A stretch of DNA of 64,000 nt from Arion vulgaris (lineage: Eukaryota; Mollusca; Gastropoda; Stylommatophora; Arionidae), in contig CM036756.1 of the NCBI GenBank assembly GCA_020796225.1, positions 48,960,363 through 49,024,362 on the forward strand, written 5' to 3'. A program made the translations under genes and the position numbers. Shown here piece by piece: positions 31,750 through 42,740 of this stretch (position 1 is the stretch's first letter; every line of letters begins with the position of its first letter). The notes beneath the pieces were generated by a model. That model did no database searches, was not told the origin of the DNA, and saw only the letters and a program-made list of their open reading frames with translations.

Positions 31750-33775
31750 TCTAACAATCAGATGGAAAGAATATTTCACCGAACTGTTAAACTGCGAAAC
31801 ACAAGGTACAAAAACATTTCAAATGAAACATGGAAAATACCAACAATTGAACAATTTATAATCTGAAGTTGAAATTACACTAAAACAAAGCAAAAGAAAA
31901 AAGGCAGCAGTGATAGATGATATTACAATAGAAATGTTATTTGCATGTAAAACAGCAGCAATGACCTAGCTGACCAGCATTTTAACATAGCATGGGAGAC
32001 ACAAGAAGCTCCAGAGGACTTGCAGAGAGCAATTATAGTCCCAATATGGAAGAACAAGGGAGACAAAAGGAAGTGTGAAACATACAGGAGTACCTCTCTT
32101 TTGAGCCATACAGGAAAAATGTTTACAAAAATATTGGGGCGAAGATCAAAACAGATATTAGAGCCCCAGTTAAGCAATAGACAGTTTCGGTTTAAGAATG
32201 GTAAGAGCTGCACAATAGCGAAACACGTACAAACAAAGTACTATAGTTTTACAAAGTACAGAAAGTGACGATAAACAGCAACGTTTCGACCAAAGGCCTT
32301 TATCAAGCAAACGACACAACAGGAGTGACGAATTTCACAGAACACTTACAAATGGACAATTACAGAAACATTCAAACGTATCTAATGAAAATCTGGGAAT
32401 AAAAACGAATAACGAAATAAGTGCAACACATAACTAGAAAATATAAATTATATATATGAAGCAAATACACATATAGATTACAAGTGTTGCACTCATTTCG
32501 TTATTCGTTTTATTCCCAGATTTTCATTAGATACGTTTGATGTTCCGTTATCGTCCATTTACAAGCGTTCTCTGAAATTCGTCACTCCTGTTGTGTCGTC
32601 TGCTTGATAAAGGCTTTTATCGAAACGTTGTCGAAATGTTTATCGTCACTGTTTCTGTATTTTGTAAAACTATAGTACTTTGTTTGTACGTGTTTCGCTA
32701 TTTTATCAAGTTTTACTGCAGTCTTCCCCCTTTTTCGATAAGAGCTGCACAGAAGCAATATTTACACTAAGACGTATCTGCGAACAAACAATTGAATACA
32801 ATCAAAGTAAGCAACTTATATTTATAGACCAAGAAAAGGCATTTGATAGAGTAAACAGGTGCAAACTATGGAAGATCCTTGAAGAATATAGCGTAAAGGG
32901 ACAACTATTAGGTAACATCATGCACCTTATATGAAGATAGCCAGAATACAATAAGAACAACGGAAGGAATGACCAACTGGTTCTCCATTACATCAGGTGT
33001 TAGACAAGGTTGTGTCCTCTCACCACTACTCTTTATTGCATATATGGATAAAATAACTCAAGAGTCAAATTCAGATAATGATGAAATAAATTAACTGCTT
33101 TTTGCAGATGATCCTGATACACCAAAATGAACAAGATCTACAACAACATATTAACACCCTGAACCAAAATTGTATAAATCATGACATGAAAATCAACAAC
33201 ACTAAAACGGAAATAATGAATATGAGAAGAAAACATAATAAACTAGACATCCATGTCAATGGCACTAAAATAAACCAAGTGAAAGAATTCAAATACTTAG
33301 GAAGCATATTCACAGAAGACGGAAAACTGGATAGAGATAGAGGCTAGAGTGCTAAAAGCAAATGCTGTAACCTACCAGCTAGTCCCATTGTTAAGGCACC
33401 CAAAAATTTCACAGGCAGCTAAGCAACAGATGATCAACAGCATTTTATACCTACTTTGTGTTACCAGAGCCAAACATGGGCAATGAGCAAAGCGCAGCCA
33501 CAAAAAATAACTACATGTGAAATGCGCTGCCTGCGAAAAGCTAACAACAACACCAGAAAAGACAGAGTCACCAACATCAGCATAAGAAAGAAAGTTGGCA
33601 CAGAACCTTGCTTAAATTACATTGAGAAACAAAGAATGAAGTAGTTTGGTCACTTAATAAGAATGCATCCAAACTCCACAGTATGCAGAGTCTTCTACAA
33701 CAGAATATCAGGTAAGAAGGCTAAAGGAAGACCACGAAAAAGATGATTAGATGGCACAGCAGAATCCTGTTAAAG
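31750..33775 (+). mobile_element. RTE-type LINE, family F (copy F2), interrupted
   Basis: Order on plus strand: YFTELLNCET-like linker, KRKKAAVIDDITIEML, VPIWKNKGDKRKCETYRSTS, NRQFRFKNGKSCT, [PLE-3 insertion], SCTEAIFTLRRICEQ, LIFIDQEKAFDRVNRCKLW (catalytic Asp), TSGVRQGCVLSPLLFIAYMD, a degraded LLFADD loop (a stop sits just before it), NTKTEIMNMRRK, FKYLGSIFTEDGK and CEMRCLRK to a GRPRKR end. The NGKSCT/CTEAIF split coincides with the TSD of the Penelope insert. Confidence 0.86.
32215..32738. mobile_element. Penelope-like terminal inverted-repeat insertion (PLE-3)
   Basis: Left arm from cgaaacacgtacaaac through cagcaacgtttcgacc and aaaggcctttatcaagc; right arm is the inverse, ending tgtacgtgtttcgc and ttttactgcagtctt. 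A 13-bp perfect TSD, taagagctgcaca, lies at 32202-32214 and 32739-32751. It splits the RT of a family F LINE. No coding sequence. Confidence 0.9.
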
Positions 33776-33837
33776 AGCAAAAATAACAATTATTCAAGCC
33801 ACCAGAACAGCGCAAGACAAAAACAGAAAACCACAAC

Positions 33838-33902
33838 ACTGGGCAATAAGCCGGTAGCAGTGTGATGACAACACTGGGCAACAACCCGGTAGCAGTGTTT
33901 TG
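33838..33902. repeat. Two tandem 33-bp units
   Basis: acactgggcaa(t/c)aa-cccggtagcagtg occurs twice in succession behind the LINE F2 terminus. Confidence 0.75.
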
Positions 33903-33904
33903 AC

Positions 33905-35225
33905 AAATAATTAGAGGAAAGAAGGTCTCTAAAATGTTTCTTATGTCCGTGTCTCTCATTCTGTTTCTTTTGATAAAAGATAAATATTAATACTCGAAAT
34001 GTTAAGTACTTCAAAAATTGTAAACGTTAAATTGTTCTTGTTTCGATAAGAACCTGTCTTACCTTTTGTTTGTTTCCCCATCCTGTTTAATATTTAATTG
34101 TATAGCGCAATCAGAGCTATTTCATCAAGTTAAGAATGTCAAGTGCAGAAAATGTGAGATCTATGATCATATCAATACTTGAGTGCTCCAATCATTGCGT
34201 ATTTGACAAACTAAGAATGGCATGATCTTCTTATAGTGGCACAGTTATTCCCATAGCTCGCACTTGAGACCAAAGTGTCAGTTACATACTCAACATTTTA
34301 TGTTCAGATTTGCCATTAGAAACCGCCGGGAACTGGAGTTTTCGGCTGTGAGCCAAATGTGCTTTTATGAGCCCATGTTTTTAGTTTTTACAGTTTCTCT
34401 AATTCTTTTCCATTCATTTTCTGGTTGATTATGCTAGTTCTATAAAGCCATCAATTATAACAGTGAAACAGAGTAACGGTACTTGATAGAACGTTATTCT
34501 TAGAAGAAGCCAAACCACCATATTTTGTTTCTCTGTGTGTATATTTGATGAACGGTGTATTTCATCGACGTCTCTCACTACAAATTTTACTTAGTGTAAA
34601 GACACATTTTACTGTTGTATAAACTATAAGTTTTACTGTAGCTTGATGTTAGATCTGATAGGTTATATCTGTGGCTATAGAAGCTGACGACACACGCAAA
34701 CAAATGTATGTAAACATAACCCAAAACAAAGTAATATTGTAAGTTTGGAGAAAGAAGACAACAAACAATGATGTATATCATTCTAGTCAAACTAATACAT
34801 GGAAAAAGGAAACATTATGTTAAACAAATGTGAAAAGTTAAGATCATACCAACAAACTCGTAATTTGACATTCGGCAAATTATAATGTTTTTAGGCAGTT
34901 GTTTTCACGCGAATAAATTTTTAAGTAGAACTAGCTATATCAAAACAGTTATAAATGAACTACTATTTTAGTAGATTGAGACTTGGCAACAGATATAAAA
35001 ACAACGTTGTATTATGGAGTATGATCAATAGAAATGTAAAGCATCAGAGATATTCTGATCGAAATTTCAAGCACATTAAACATCTCAGGATGACACATAA
35101 TGATTGTTTTAAAGATCATAAATTATCCTGGAAAGCAATACATGTGGCCGTGAAGTTGGGCTCTCTTAGAGATCACACAATACCAAAACAGTTCTAGAAC
35201 GTGTCTGGACTTACGGGTGATGATA
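33905..35225. other. No gene recognised
   Basis: AT-rich. The frame at 34955-35197 (80 codons, MNYYFSRLRLGNRYKNN...) has no domain I recognise and no splice context that convinces me. Confidence 0.4.
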
Positions 35226-35229
35226 TCGA

Positions 35230-35962
35230 ATGTGAACTTTGCAGTAATATTTAGTTGTACTTGTGATGTTTACATTAATGTTTAGTTGTACTTGTGATGT
35301 TTATAGTGGTGCTTAACTTGTGATGTTTACCTTAATGTTTAATTGTGTACTAGTGATGTTTTCAGCAATGTTTAGTTGTACTTGTGATGTTTACAACAAT
35401 CTTTAGTTGTACTTGTGAACTTTACATTAATATTTAGTTGTAGTTGTACTTGTGAACTTTACATTAATATTTAGTTGTAGCTGTACTTGTGAACTTTACA
35501 TTAATATTTAGTTGTAGTTGTACTTGTGAACTTTACATTACTGTTTAGTTGTAGTTGTACTTGTGAACTTTACATTACTGTTTAGTTGTACTGAGGATGT
35601 TTACATTACTGTTTAGTTGTAGTTGTACTTGTGAACTTTACATTAATATTTAGTTGTAGTTGTAATTGTGATATTTACATTACTGTTTAGTTGTACTTAG
35701 GATGTTTACATTAACCTTTAGTTGTACTTGCGATGTTTATATTAATATTTGGTTGCAATTGTGTACTTTACATTAATGTTTAGTTGTAGTTGTACTTGTG
35801 AACTTTACATTAATGTTTAGTTGTAGTTGTACTTGTGAACTTTACATTAATGTTTAGTTGTACTTAGGATGTTTACATTAATGTTTAGTTGTACTTAGGA
35901 TGTTTACATTAATGTTTAGTTGTACTTAGAATGTTTACATTAATGTTTAGTTGTACTTGTTC
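35230..35962. repeat. Irregular minisatellite, tttagttgtacttgtga-type
   Basis: Alternating units of about 31 and 39 bp: acattaatgtttagttgtac plus ttgtgatgttt or ttgtgaacttt, sometimes with an extra tagttg. More than 20 units with mixed order. Confidence 0.88.
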
Positions 35963-36300
35963 TCCACAATTGTTAGCATCTTGTCTCGGTGATCTATTTT
36001 GGCATGCATCATAGCGATAACTGATTAATTGCTAAAAACCATAATAACTGCACTTCGGTTAATAACCATTTGTGCTGCCAACTTTTTCTTACGCAGAAAG
36101 AATTTAGTGCACTGAATTCCGTAGGACTGTCCAAGATCCCCGATGTAATTTCAAGATGGTTAAATTTGTAAGAATGCTATTGAGATTGCTATTAATGACT
36201 TTAGTCGGAGAGCTGGCGATTACTTTATTCGATTTGTGACCGTCAAATGTTAATTTGCGATCTCCCTTTGATTACAGAATTTACGTTTTATTGTTCTTCT

Positions 36301-36925
36301 CCGATAGGAAGAGAAGTTCTCCAATAGGAAGAGAAGTTCTCCGATAGGAAGAGAAGTTCTCCAATAGGAAGAGAAGTTCTCCAATAGGAAGAGAAGTTCT
36401 CCAATAGGAAGAGAAGTTCTCCAATAGGAAGAGAAGTTCTCCAATAGGAAGAGAAGTTCTCCAATAGGAAGAGAAGTTCTCCAATAGGAAAAGAAGTTCT
36501 TCGACAGGAAGAGAAGTTCTCCAATAGGAAAAGAAGTTCTTCGATAGGAAGAGAAGTTCTCCAATAGGAAGAGAAGTTCTCCAATAGGAAGAGAAGTTCT
36601 CCAATATTAAGAGAAGTTCTCCAATAGGAAGAGAAGTTCTCCAATAGGAAAAGAAGTTCTTCGATAGGAAGAGAAGTTCTCCAATAAGAAGAGAAGTTCT
36701 CCAATAGGAAGAGAAGTTCTCCAATAGGAAGAGAAGTTCTCCAATAGGAAGAGAAGTTCTCCAATAGGAACAGAAGTTCTCCAATAGGAAAAAAAGTTGT
36801 CCAATAGGAAGAGAAGTTCTCCAAAAGGAAGAGAAGTTCTCCGATAGGAAGAAACGTTCTCCGATAGGAAGATCCGTTCTCCGATAGGAAGAGAAGTTCT
36901 CCGATAGGAAGAGGTTCTCCGTAGG
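36301..36925. repeat. 20-bp minisatellite (about 30 units)
   Basis: Unit ccaataggaagagaagttct with rare variants (ccgatagg, tcgacagg, aaaagaag). Because 20 is not a multiple of three, all three minus-strand frames stay open for about 245 codons (LLFLLENFSSYWRTSLPIGE cycle). These frames are repeat artefacts, not genes. Confidence 0.95.
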
Positions 36926-37057
36926 AAGGGAACTTGTCTGGCAATCGGTAAAATTTATGGGAAACGAGACAGAGTGGAAAAAAAATATAAACGATCTGAC
37001 AGCATGAAAGAGTGTCAACATTCAAACTGATAGCATCAAGGTCAAACGTTTCTATAG

Positions 37058-37095
37058 ATCAGTGATCGCCAACATTAGTCGACATGGCACATGAT
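37058..37095 (+). mobile_element. Tiny RTE family C 3' end
   Basis: agtgatcgccaacatt-...-gacatggcacatgatgatgat matches the terminal MIAYA-RHGT region and GAT tail seen at 3551-3583 and 56620-56655. About 38 bp only, so extreme 5' truncation or decay. Confidence 0.5.
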
Positions 37096-37973
37096 GATGA
37101 TATGATATCAATGTTTACTTGGCATTTGGATGGAGCATCCATACCTTCTGAATGGGTAAAATGAATTTTACCCATATTGTATTCCTTTAGACATTTTTCA
37201 TCAAATCGTCGAAATATCAAAGTTGTCTTAGAATGACTAAGATTCTCAACGCAAGATAAAAAAATTCCAGCGTTCCACCAAAAATTCATGTTTTATAAAA
37301 TATTAAGAAAAATTTTCACCGCGCCAGAATTCCAGCCGCCAACTAAAACTAAAAATTCAATATCATAAATCACATTATCATTGGAAAGCTGAATATTTTA
37401 GCTATTTATATTATACAATTATTGATTATTTTCCAAACAGACTAAAAACATTCAATACTCTAAAGCGAAAGTTTTATGTTATGCAACGTTTGTAAACTAT
37501 GATGCTTTTCTTCTCTCCTCAACAATAACAATGCACTAACTTGGCAACTATACATTTCATAGTGAATAAAAAATATCAGAAACGGACTAAGACTGGGTTC
37601 CATAGGTACAAATTGGTAGTCAAGCAACGTCCCGTGGAGACTAAAGTTAAAGTAGGTAGGTATTCATGAGACTAGTCAACAACATGATCATTATCATGGA
37701 CCATATCGACTGACGTAGGTGATTATGAATCTTTACACACGTCTGTCCTTGGTGCTGGCTATCAGTTTGATGTTGACACTCTTCCGTGCAATGAAACCAG
37801 ACTAAAGAATTTGTTCTTTCTGTCTTCCTCAGACTCATCTCCCATTGATTTTACCGGTTGTGGCATTGTGTTCTAAATCTCACTTTCCATCACGTGACAG
37901 AAACAAATCATGATTGCCTATTTCTTTTTTAAAAATAAGTTTTTGCTTAAGTGCCTTGACCTCTGTCAACATA
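37096..37973. other. No gene recognised
   Basis: No named repeat. A near-palindrome, atgggtaaaatgaattttaccc, lies at about 37153-37175 but has no evident role. Confidence 0.4.
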
Positions 37974-38192
37974 TCAACAAATATATATCATTTGAGTAGT
38001 TGATGAGATTCTTAACATGTTCTTGTTAAATCCCATATCTGTGGCCTTCTGAGATTTGGATATTTGTTTAATTACTGTTCGTGTCTCGCATCCATATATC
38101 AGTATTGGTTCTATGCAGCACTGAAGAACTCTCTTTCTGCGTTCAATTGACAATAACTTGTTGCACATAATGTCAAGAGCGTCAAATAACAA
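37974..38192 (-). mobile_element. RTE-type LINE, family C, post-RT fragment
   Basis: Encodes KLLSIERRKRVLQCCIEPIL, IYGCETRTVIKQISKSQKAT and GFNKNMLRISSTTQ on the minus strand. This matches the CYIESILMYGSESWTMNKQ-...-EATEMWFYRRMLRIS part of copy C1. Truncated on both sides. Confidence 0.75.
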
Positions 38193-38369
38193 CTAGATTC
38201 GCTCGAAGAACCTAAAAACTGCATAATCTTCATATACATAAAAGAATACATACAAAGCGTCACTTCTAAACAGAAGACAGCAACACTAGCACACACGTAG
38301 AGTGACAGACAGTTTCACTTTTCCTAAAGACCACGTTCATACCACAATTATATTATAATTAAATGGTAT

Positions 38370-38560
38370 TTTATTAGACTATCAGTAGTAAAACTATTTA
38401 ACGTAGGCGAAATAACAAAACAAAATAAATTTAACAGTTTCGCAAAATCCAACATCAGATTGCGTGTTGTCTTGTATATATTGAAGATCTTTTTATCGAA
38501 ACGTTGATTTATTCTGTTATTGTACCATGTAAACCTATTTTGATATTTCCTCTACAGCTG
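38370..38560. mobile_element. Possible diverged Penelope-type inverted terminus
   Basis: The left part aacaaaataaatttaacagtttcg is the approximate inverse of cgaaacgttgatttattctgtt at about 38498-38520. The pairing and the tcgaaacgtt core mimic the arms of PLE-2 and PLE-3, with different outer sequence. No TSD was found. Confidence 0.4.
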
Positions 38561-38794
38561 AACTATAGATTTACACACACAAAAGTACCTTGAAACTAGA
38601 CAGGTATAAATAACAACTCTTTTACTATTTTAGGCGAGGGATAATTATTGACAAGTATAATAAAGTATACAAGAAAATGCTTTGATTAGAACTGACAGCA
38701 ACTACACATATAGTAGTCTGTGTAGAGCAGCTTGCACGAATGAAGATATCAACGTTTTGTTATTAGTCAGTTTAAGATTATATTAAATCATATT

Positions 38795-39240
38795 GTTTCA
38801 TCATCATAAAATAGCTTGTCCTGAGCAGAACTTTGCCACCCCAACAGTCTTCCGGAATTTCTCTCTCTCTCATAGGCCAGATGTCCCGCCTCTGCAGCCG
38901 TCATGTTCAAACCATCAAGTTACATCCTGAATCCATCTTCTCCGTGGTCTTTCTCTTCTTCTCTTTGCTGGCATGCCTCCTTCCATGATGGTCTTCTCCA
39001 GCCCTTCATTTCTTTTTATATGTCCAAAATACCTCTGTTTTATCTTTCTTATTAGTAGCATTAGCCAGTGTTTTTTTTAAATTTGGAGTTTTGTCTGGAT
39101 AGATCTATTTGTTCTCTTCTCTGTCCAAGATATACGGAGGGAGGACTCCTCTTTGAGTTCTGTCTGGATAGATCTATTTGTTCTCTTCTCTGTCCAAGAT
39201 ATACGGAGGGAGGACTCTTCTTCTGAAACACTTATATTGT
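38795..39240 (-). mobile_element. RTE-type LINE, family A, 3' end (copy 6)
   Basis: Starts with the inverse of the GAT tail and aatagcttgtcctgagcagaa, then runs through the degraded C-terminal coding text shared with 26815-27130 and the end of copy 7. A direct duplication of about 69 bp (gtctggatagatctatttg ... atacggagggaggactc) occurs at about 39087-39222. Truncated 5'. Confidence 0.8.
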
Positions 39241-39639
39241 TTATTCTGCGTAAAATGTTTGTAACTATTTCTTGGATGTATTATTTCTTTCTCGACAGGG
39301 AACACAATTGTTATCAAATATCTACAATAATTGCCACTAAAAGTCAATATGTACATTTAATTGCCGACATGAATTTTACTTCTCTATCCCTCTGAAACAT
39401 GAGACTTTACTGTTATTGCCATGATTCTGTTTTAATCTGTCTGTTACTTTCACAACATAATAATAACCATGAACATTGATCAGAATAAACAGTGCTAGTA
39501 CCTAGTTCACGCAGTAAAATACTTTCTTTCGTTATTGAATATTCTTGACCAGATTGTCGCTAGGGGGAATATTTATTTTCTTGGTAACAGCCAGAGTTAA
39601 TTTGTGATATACTTGGATTTTCTGCAAGGTTTACTATAT
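39241..39639. other. No gene recognised
   Basis: No domain or named repeat seen. Confidence 0.4.
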
Positions 39640-40055
39640 TCTGTCTAGAACCCTGTTTGCCCAAAGTGGGGCTCACGCCCCATAGGAGGGCATTTTCATC
39701 GTTTAGGGGGGTAATGGACTCGTTCAGAGTTTAACTAATGTCCATGATTTTGCAAAACCAATATATCGGCTTTTTTCGATGTCTGTTAACAAAAACGAAT
39801 GTTGTTTCACAATCACGTTACTGAATTTTTAAAATCTTCAATAAATGGAAAGTATTTATTGACGGAAATCGATCTGCTGATGCTTCTTTATATGATTGCT
39901 TTGCGAGGATACTTGTTGAACCGACGCGTTTGGTAGGCAAAGAGGACAGGACCTGACAGGAAGAAGAAAAGCAAATAGATTACAGGAAGAAGAAAAAAAA
40001 ATCAAGAATAAAAAAAAAAAAAAAGGATTCAGGATAAAGAAGTGAAATAAATAAT

Positions 40056-40836
40056 ATGAAGAATAGAAGGAAAAAACAGTATGAAGAATAGGGAGAGAAA
40101 AACAGTATGAAGAATAGAAGGAAAAAACAGTATGAAGAATACAGAGAAAAAACAGTATGAAGAATAGAGAGAAAAAACAGTATGAAGAATAGGGAGAAAA
40201 AACAGTATGAAGAAAAGAGAGAAAAAACAGTATGAAGAATAGAGAGAAAAAACAGTATGAAGAATAGGGAGAAAAAACAGTATGAAGAATACAGAGAAAA
40301 AACAGTATGAAGAATAGGGAGAAAAAATAATATGAAGAATAGAGAGAAAAAACAGTATGAAGAATAGAGAGAAAAAACAGTATGAAGAATAGGGAGAAAA
40401 AACAGTATGAAGAATACAGAGAAAAAACAGTATGAAGAATAGAGAGAGAAAACAGTATGAAGAAAAGAGAGAAAAAACAGTATGAAGAATAGGTGAAAAA
40501 CAGTATGAAGAATAGAGAGAAAAACAGTATGAAGAATAGGAGAAAATAATATGAAGAATAGAGAGAAAAAACAGTATGAAGAATAGAGAGAAAAACAGTA
40601 TGAAGAATAGGAGAGAAAAACAGATGAAGAATAGAAGGAAAACAGTATGAAGAATAGAGTGAAAAACAGTATGAAGAATAGAAGGAAAACAGTATGAAGA
40701 ATAGAGTGAAAAACAGTATGAAGAATAGAGTGAAAAACAGTATGAAGAATAGAGTGAAAAACAGTCATGAAGAATAGAAGGAAAAAACAGTATGAAGAAT
40801 AGAGTGAAAAAACAGTATGAAGAATAGAAAAGAAAA
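40056..40836. repeat. 25-bp minisatellite inside the hAT left copy
   Basis: Unit aacagtatgaagaatagagag plus aaaa, about 30 units with small length changes. The minus strand stays open for 262 codons (ILHTVF/YSSYCF cycle), a repeat artefact. The right arm of the palindrome has only about five units (43895-44010). Confidence 0.93.
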
Positions 40837-40842
40837 ATATTT

Positions 40843-41750
40843 CTTCTGTTCTTATGAAGTACTAAATTCAGTTATAAAGTGTATCAATGCTATTAAAGCT
40901 AATGCCAAATGTGAGCATCTCTTCAAGCTATTTTGTGAAGAACAAAATGCAGACCGTGTGAGACTTTTACTTCACACTGAAGTAGCATGACTCTCGAAAG
41001 GGAACTGCTTGAAACGATTTATGCAAATTATTTGATACTCTTAGTAATTTTTTAAGCGACAAACCTGAAATATAGTATCTGTTAACGGTCGATGGTAAAG
41101 CATTTGTGAGTTATCTAGCCGGTGTCTTTGAAAAACTGAATATATTAAATAACCAACTTCAAAGAACTCTTGTTAATGCAAAAGTGAAGATATTTGGTTT
41201 CATTACCTTTATTGAATTATGTCAGAAATATATTTGCGACCAAAATTTTGAAAAGTTTCATTGGCTCCAGAAATGTGAAGGGACTGATACCGCTATACTT
41301 TTTATTGTCGATCATCTGAAAATTCTATCTGCTGATTTTAAAGACAGATTTTCTGATTTGAAACCAATTGATTTTCCAACTTGGATACTGCAGCCAATGT
41401 TAGTGAATTTGTCTGTTATTTGAAATATACAGTATCAAGAAGAAATCGCAGAAATGCAAAATGATGAGTCAATTAAAACTGTATTTAGTATGAAAGAAGC
41501 GATGGCATGGCTTTGTGAGGAAACATAAATATAATAGTCAAATTCAACCAAATGTGCAAGAAACCTGTTATTACGGTTTCCATCTTCATATTTAGTTGAA
41601 TATGGATTTAGTGCAATAACTGATTTGATGCTAAAAAAAAAAAAAGAAATCGGCTTGATGTAACACAGCGAGGAGACTTGAGACTGAAGTGGATTGAAGC
41701 GTGAGACTAACTAAATTGGAACCTAACATAAAATCTCTTTGCAGCATGCA
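40843..41750 (+). pseudogene. hAT transposase (ZBED/FAM200-like), C-terminal half, broken
   Basis: In shifting frames: CIKANAKCEHLFKLFCEEQN, then RVRLLLHTEVA plus L-KGNCLKRF, then the frame 41106-41423 (YLAGVFEKLNILNNQLQ, FIVDHLKILSADFKDRF). After a stop comes the hAT dimerisation tail: PFLVEYGFSAITDLML, RNRLDVTQRGDLRLK and LTKLEPNIKSL. This order is that of domesticated FAM200/ZBED5-type hAT proteins and their parent transposons. The BED finger and first catalytic residues are not seen. Stops and frameshifts kill it. Confidence 0.82.
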
Positions 41751-42740
41751 TTAAGTGCAATGATCTCTCTAAATGTAAGTAATAAATATTTACTAATAAT
41801 TAAAATAATATAGAAAAATCTGTCATTAAAATTACTTCGTACTTGAATTTCAGTTCTCCAGTTCTCCATTATATGTTTTGAAAATTTACTTACTGTGTTT
41901 CCTTGACAATTTTCTAGTTATTTGTTCCTAAAACCTATCATTTAAGTTTCTTCAATGAATAAAACTATTTTTGGAAATCAAAAATCTGTGTAATTGTTAC
42001 ATAGGGGAGGGCGAATTTTTTTTTTTTAGCATCAAATCAGTTATTGCACTAAATCCACATTCAGCTAACTATGAAGATGGAAATGGTAACAGGTTTCTTG
42101 CACATTTGGTTGAATTTGATTATTATATTTATGTTTCCTCACAAAGCCATGCCATCGCTTCTTTCATACTAAATACAGTTTTAATTGACTCATCATTTTG
42201 CATTTCTGCGATTTCTTCTTGATACTGTATATTTCAAATAACAGACAAATTCACTAACATTGGCTGCAGCATCCAAGTTGGAAAATCAATTGGTTTCAAA
42301 TCAGAAAATCTGTCTTTAAAATCAGCAGATAGAATTTTCAGATGATCGACAATAAAAAGTATAGCGGTATCAGTCACTTCACATTTCTGGAGCCAATGAA
42401 ACTTCTCAAAATTTTGGTCGCAAATATATTTCTGACATAATTCAATAAAGGTAATGAAACCAAATATCTTCACTTTTGCATTAACAAGAGTTATTTGAAG
42501 TTGGTTATTTAATATATTCAGTTTTTCAAAGACACCGGCTAGATAACTCACAAATGCTTTACCATCGACCGTTAACAGATACTATATTTCAGGTTTGTCA
42601 CTTAAAAACCACTAAGAGTATCAAATAATTGCATAAATCGTTTCAAGCAGTTCCCTTTCGAGAGTCATGAAGTAAAAGTCTCACACGGTCTGCATTTTGT
42701 TCTTCACAAAATAGCTTCAAGAGATGCTCACATTTGGCAT

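Larger units (their letters stand above)
39640..41760 (+). mobile_element. hAT element, ZBED/FAM200-like family, left copy
   Basis: Begins with gcccaaagtggggctc-acgcccc and ggagggcattttcatc, text of the kind found near the ends of Charlie-like hAT elements (family knowledge; the exact border is not resolved). The body contains a 25-bp minisatellite and then a decayed transposase C-terminal half (40843-41750). It forms one half of a large inverted repeat with 42016-44202. Confidence 0.65.

Noticed and set aside
36281..37025. Three overlapping minus-strand frames of about 245 codons with LLFLLENFSSYWRTSLPIGE-type repeats
   Set aside because: They are open in every frame because a stop-free 20-bp unit is repeated; there is no domain or gene context.
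39980..40768. 262-codon minus-strand frame of ILHTVF/YSSYCF repeats
   Set aside because: A shadow of the 25-bp minisatellite inside a dead hAT copy.
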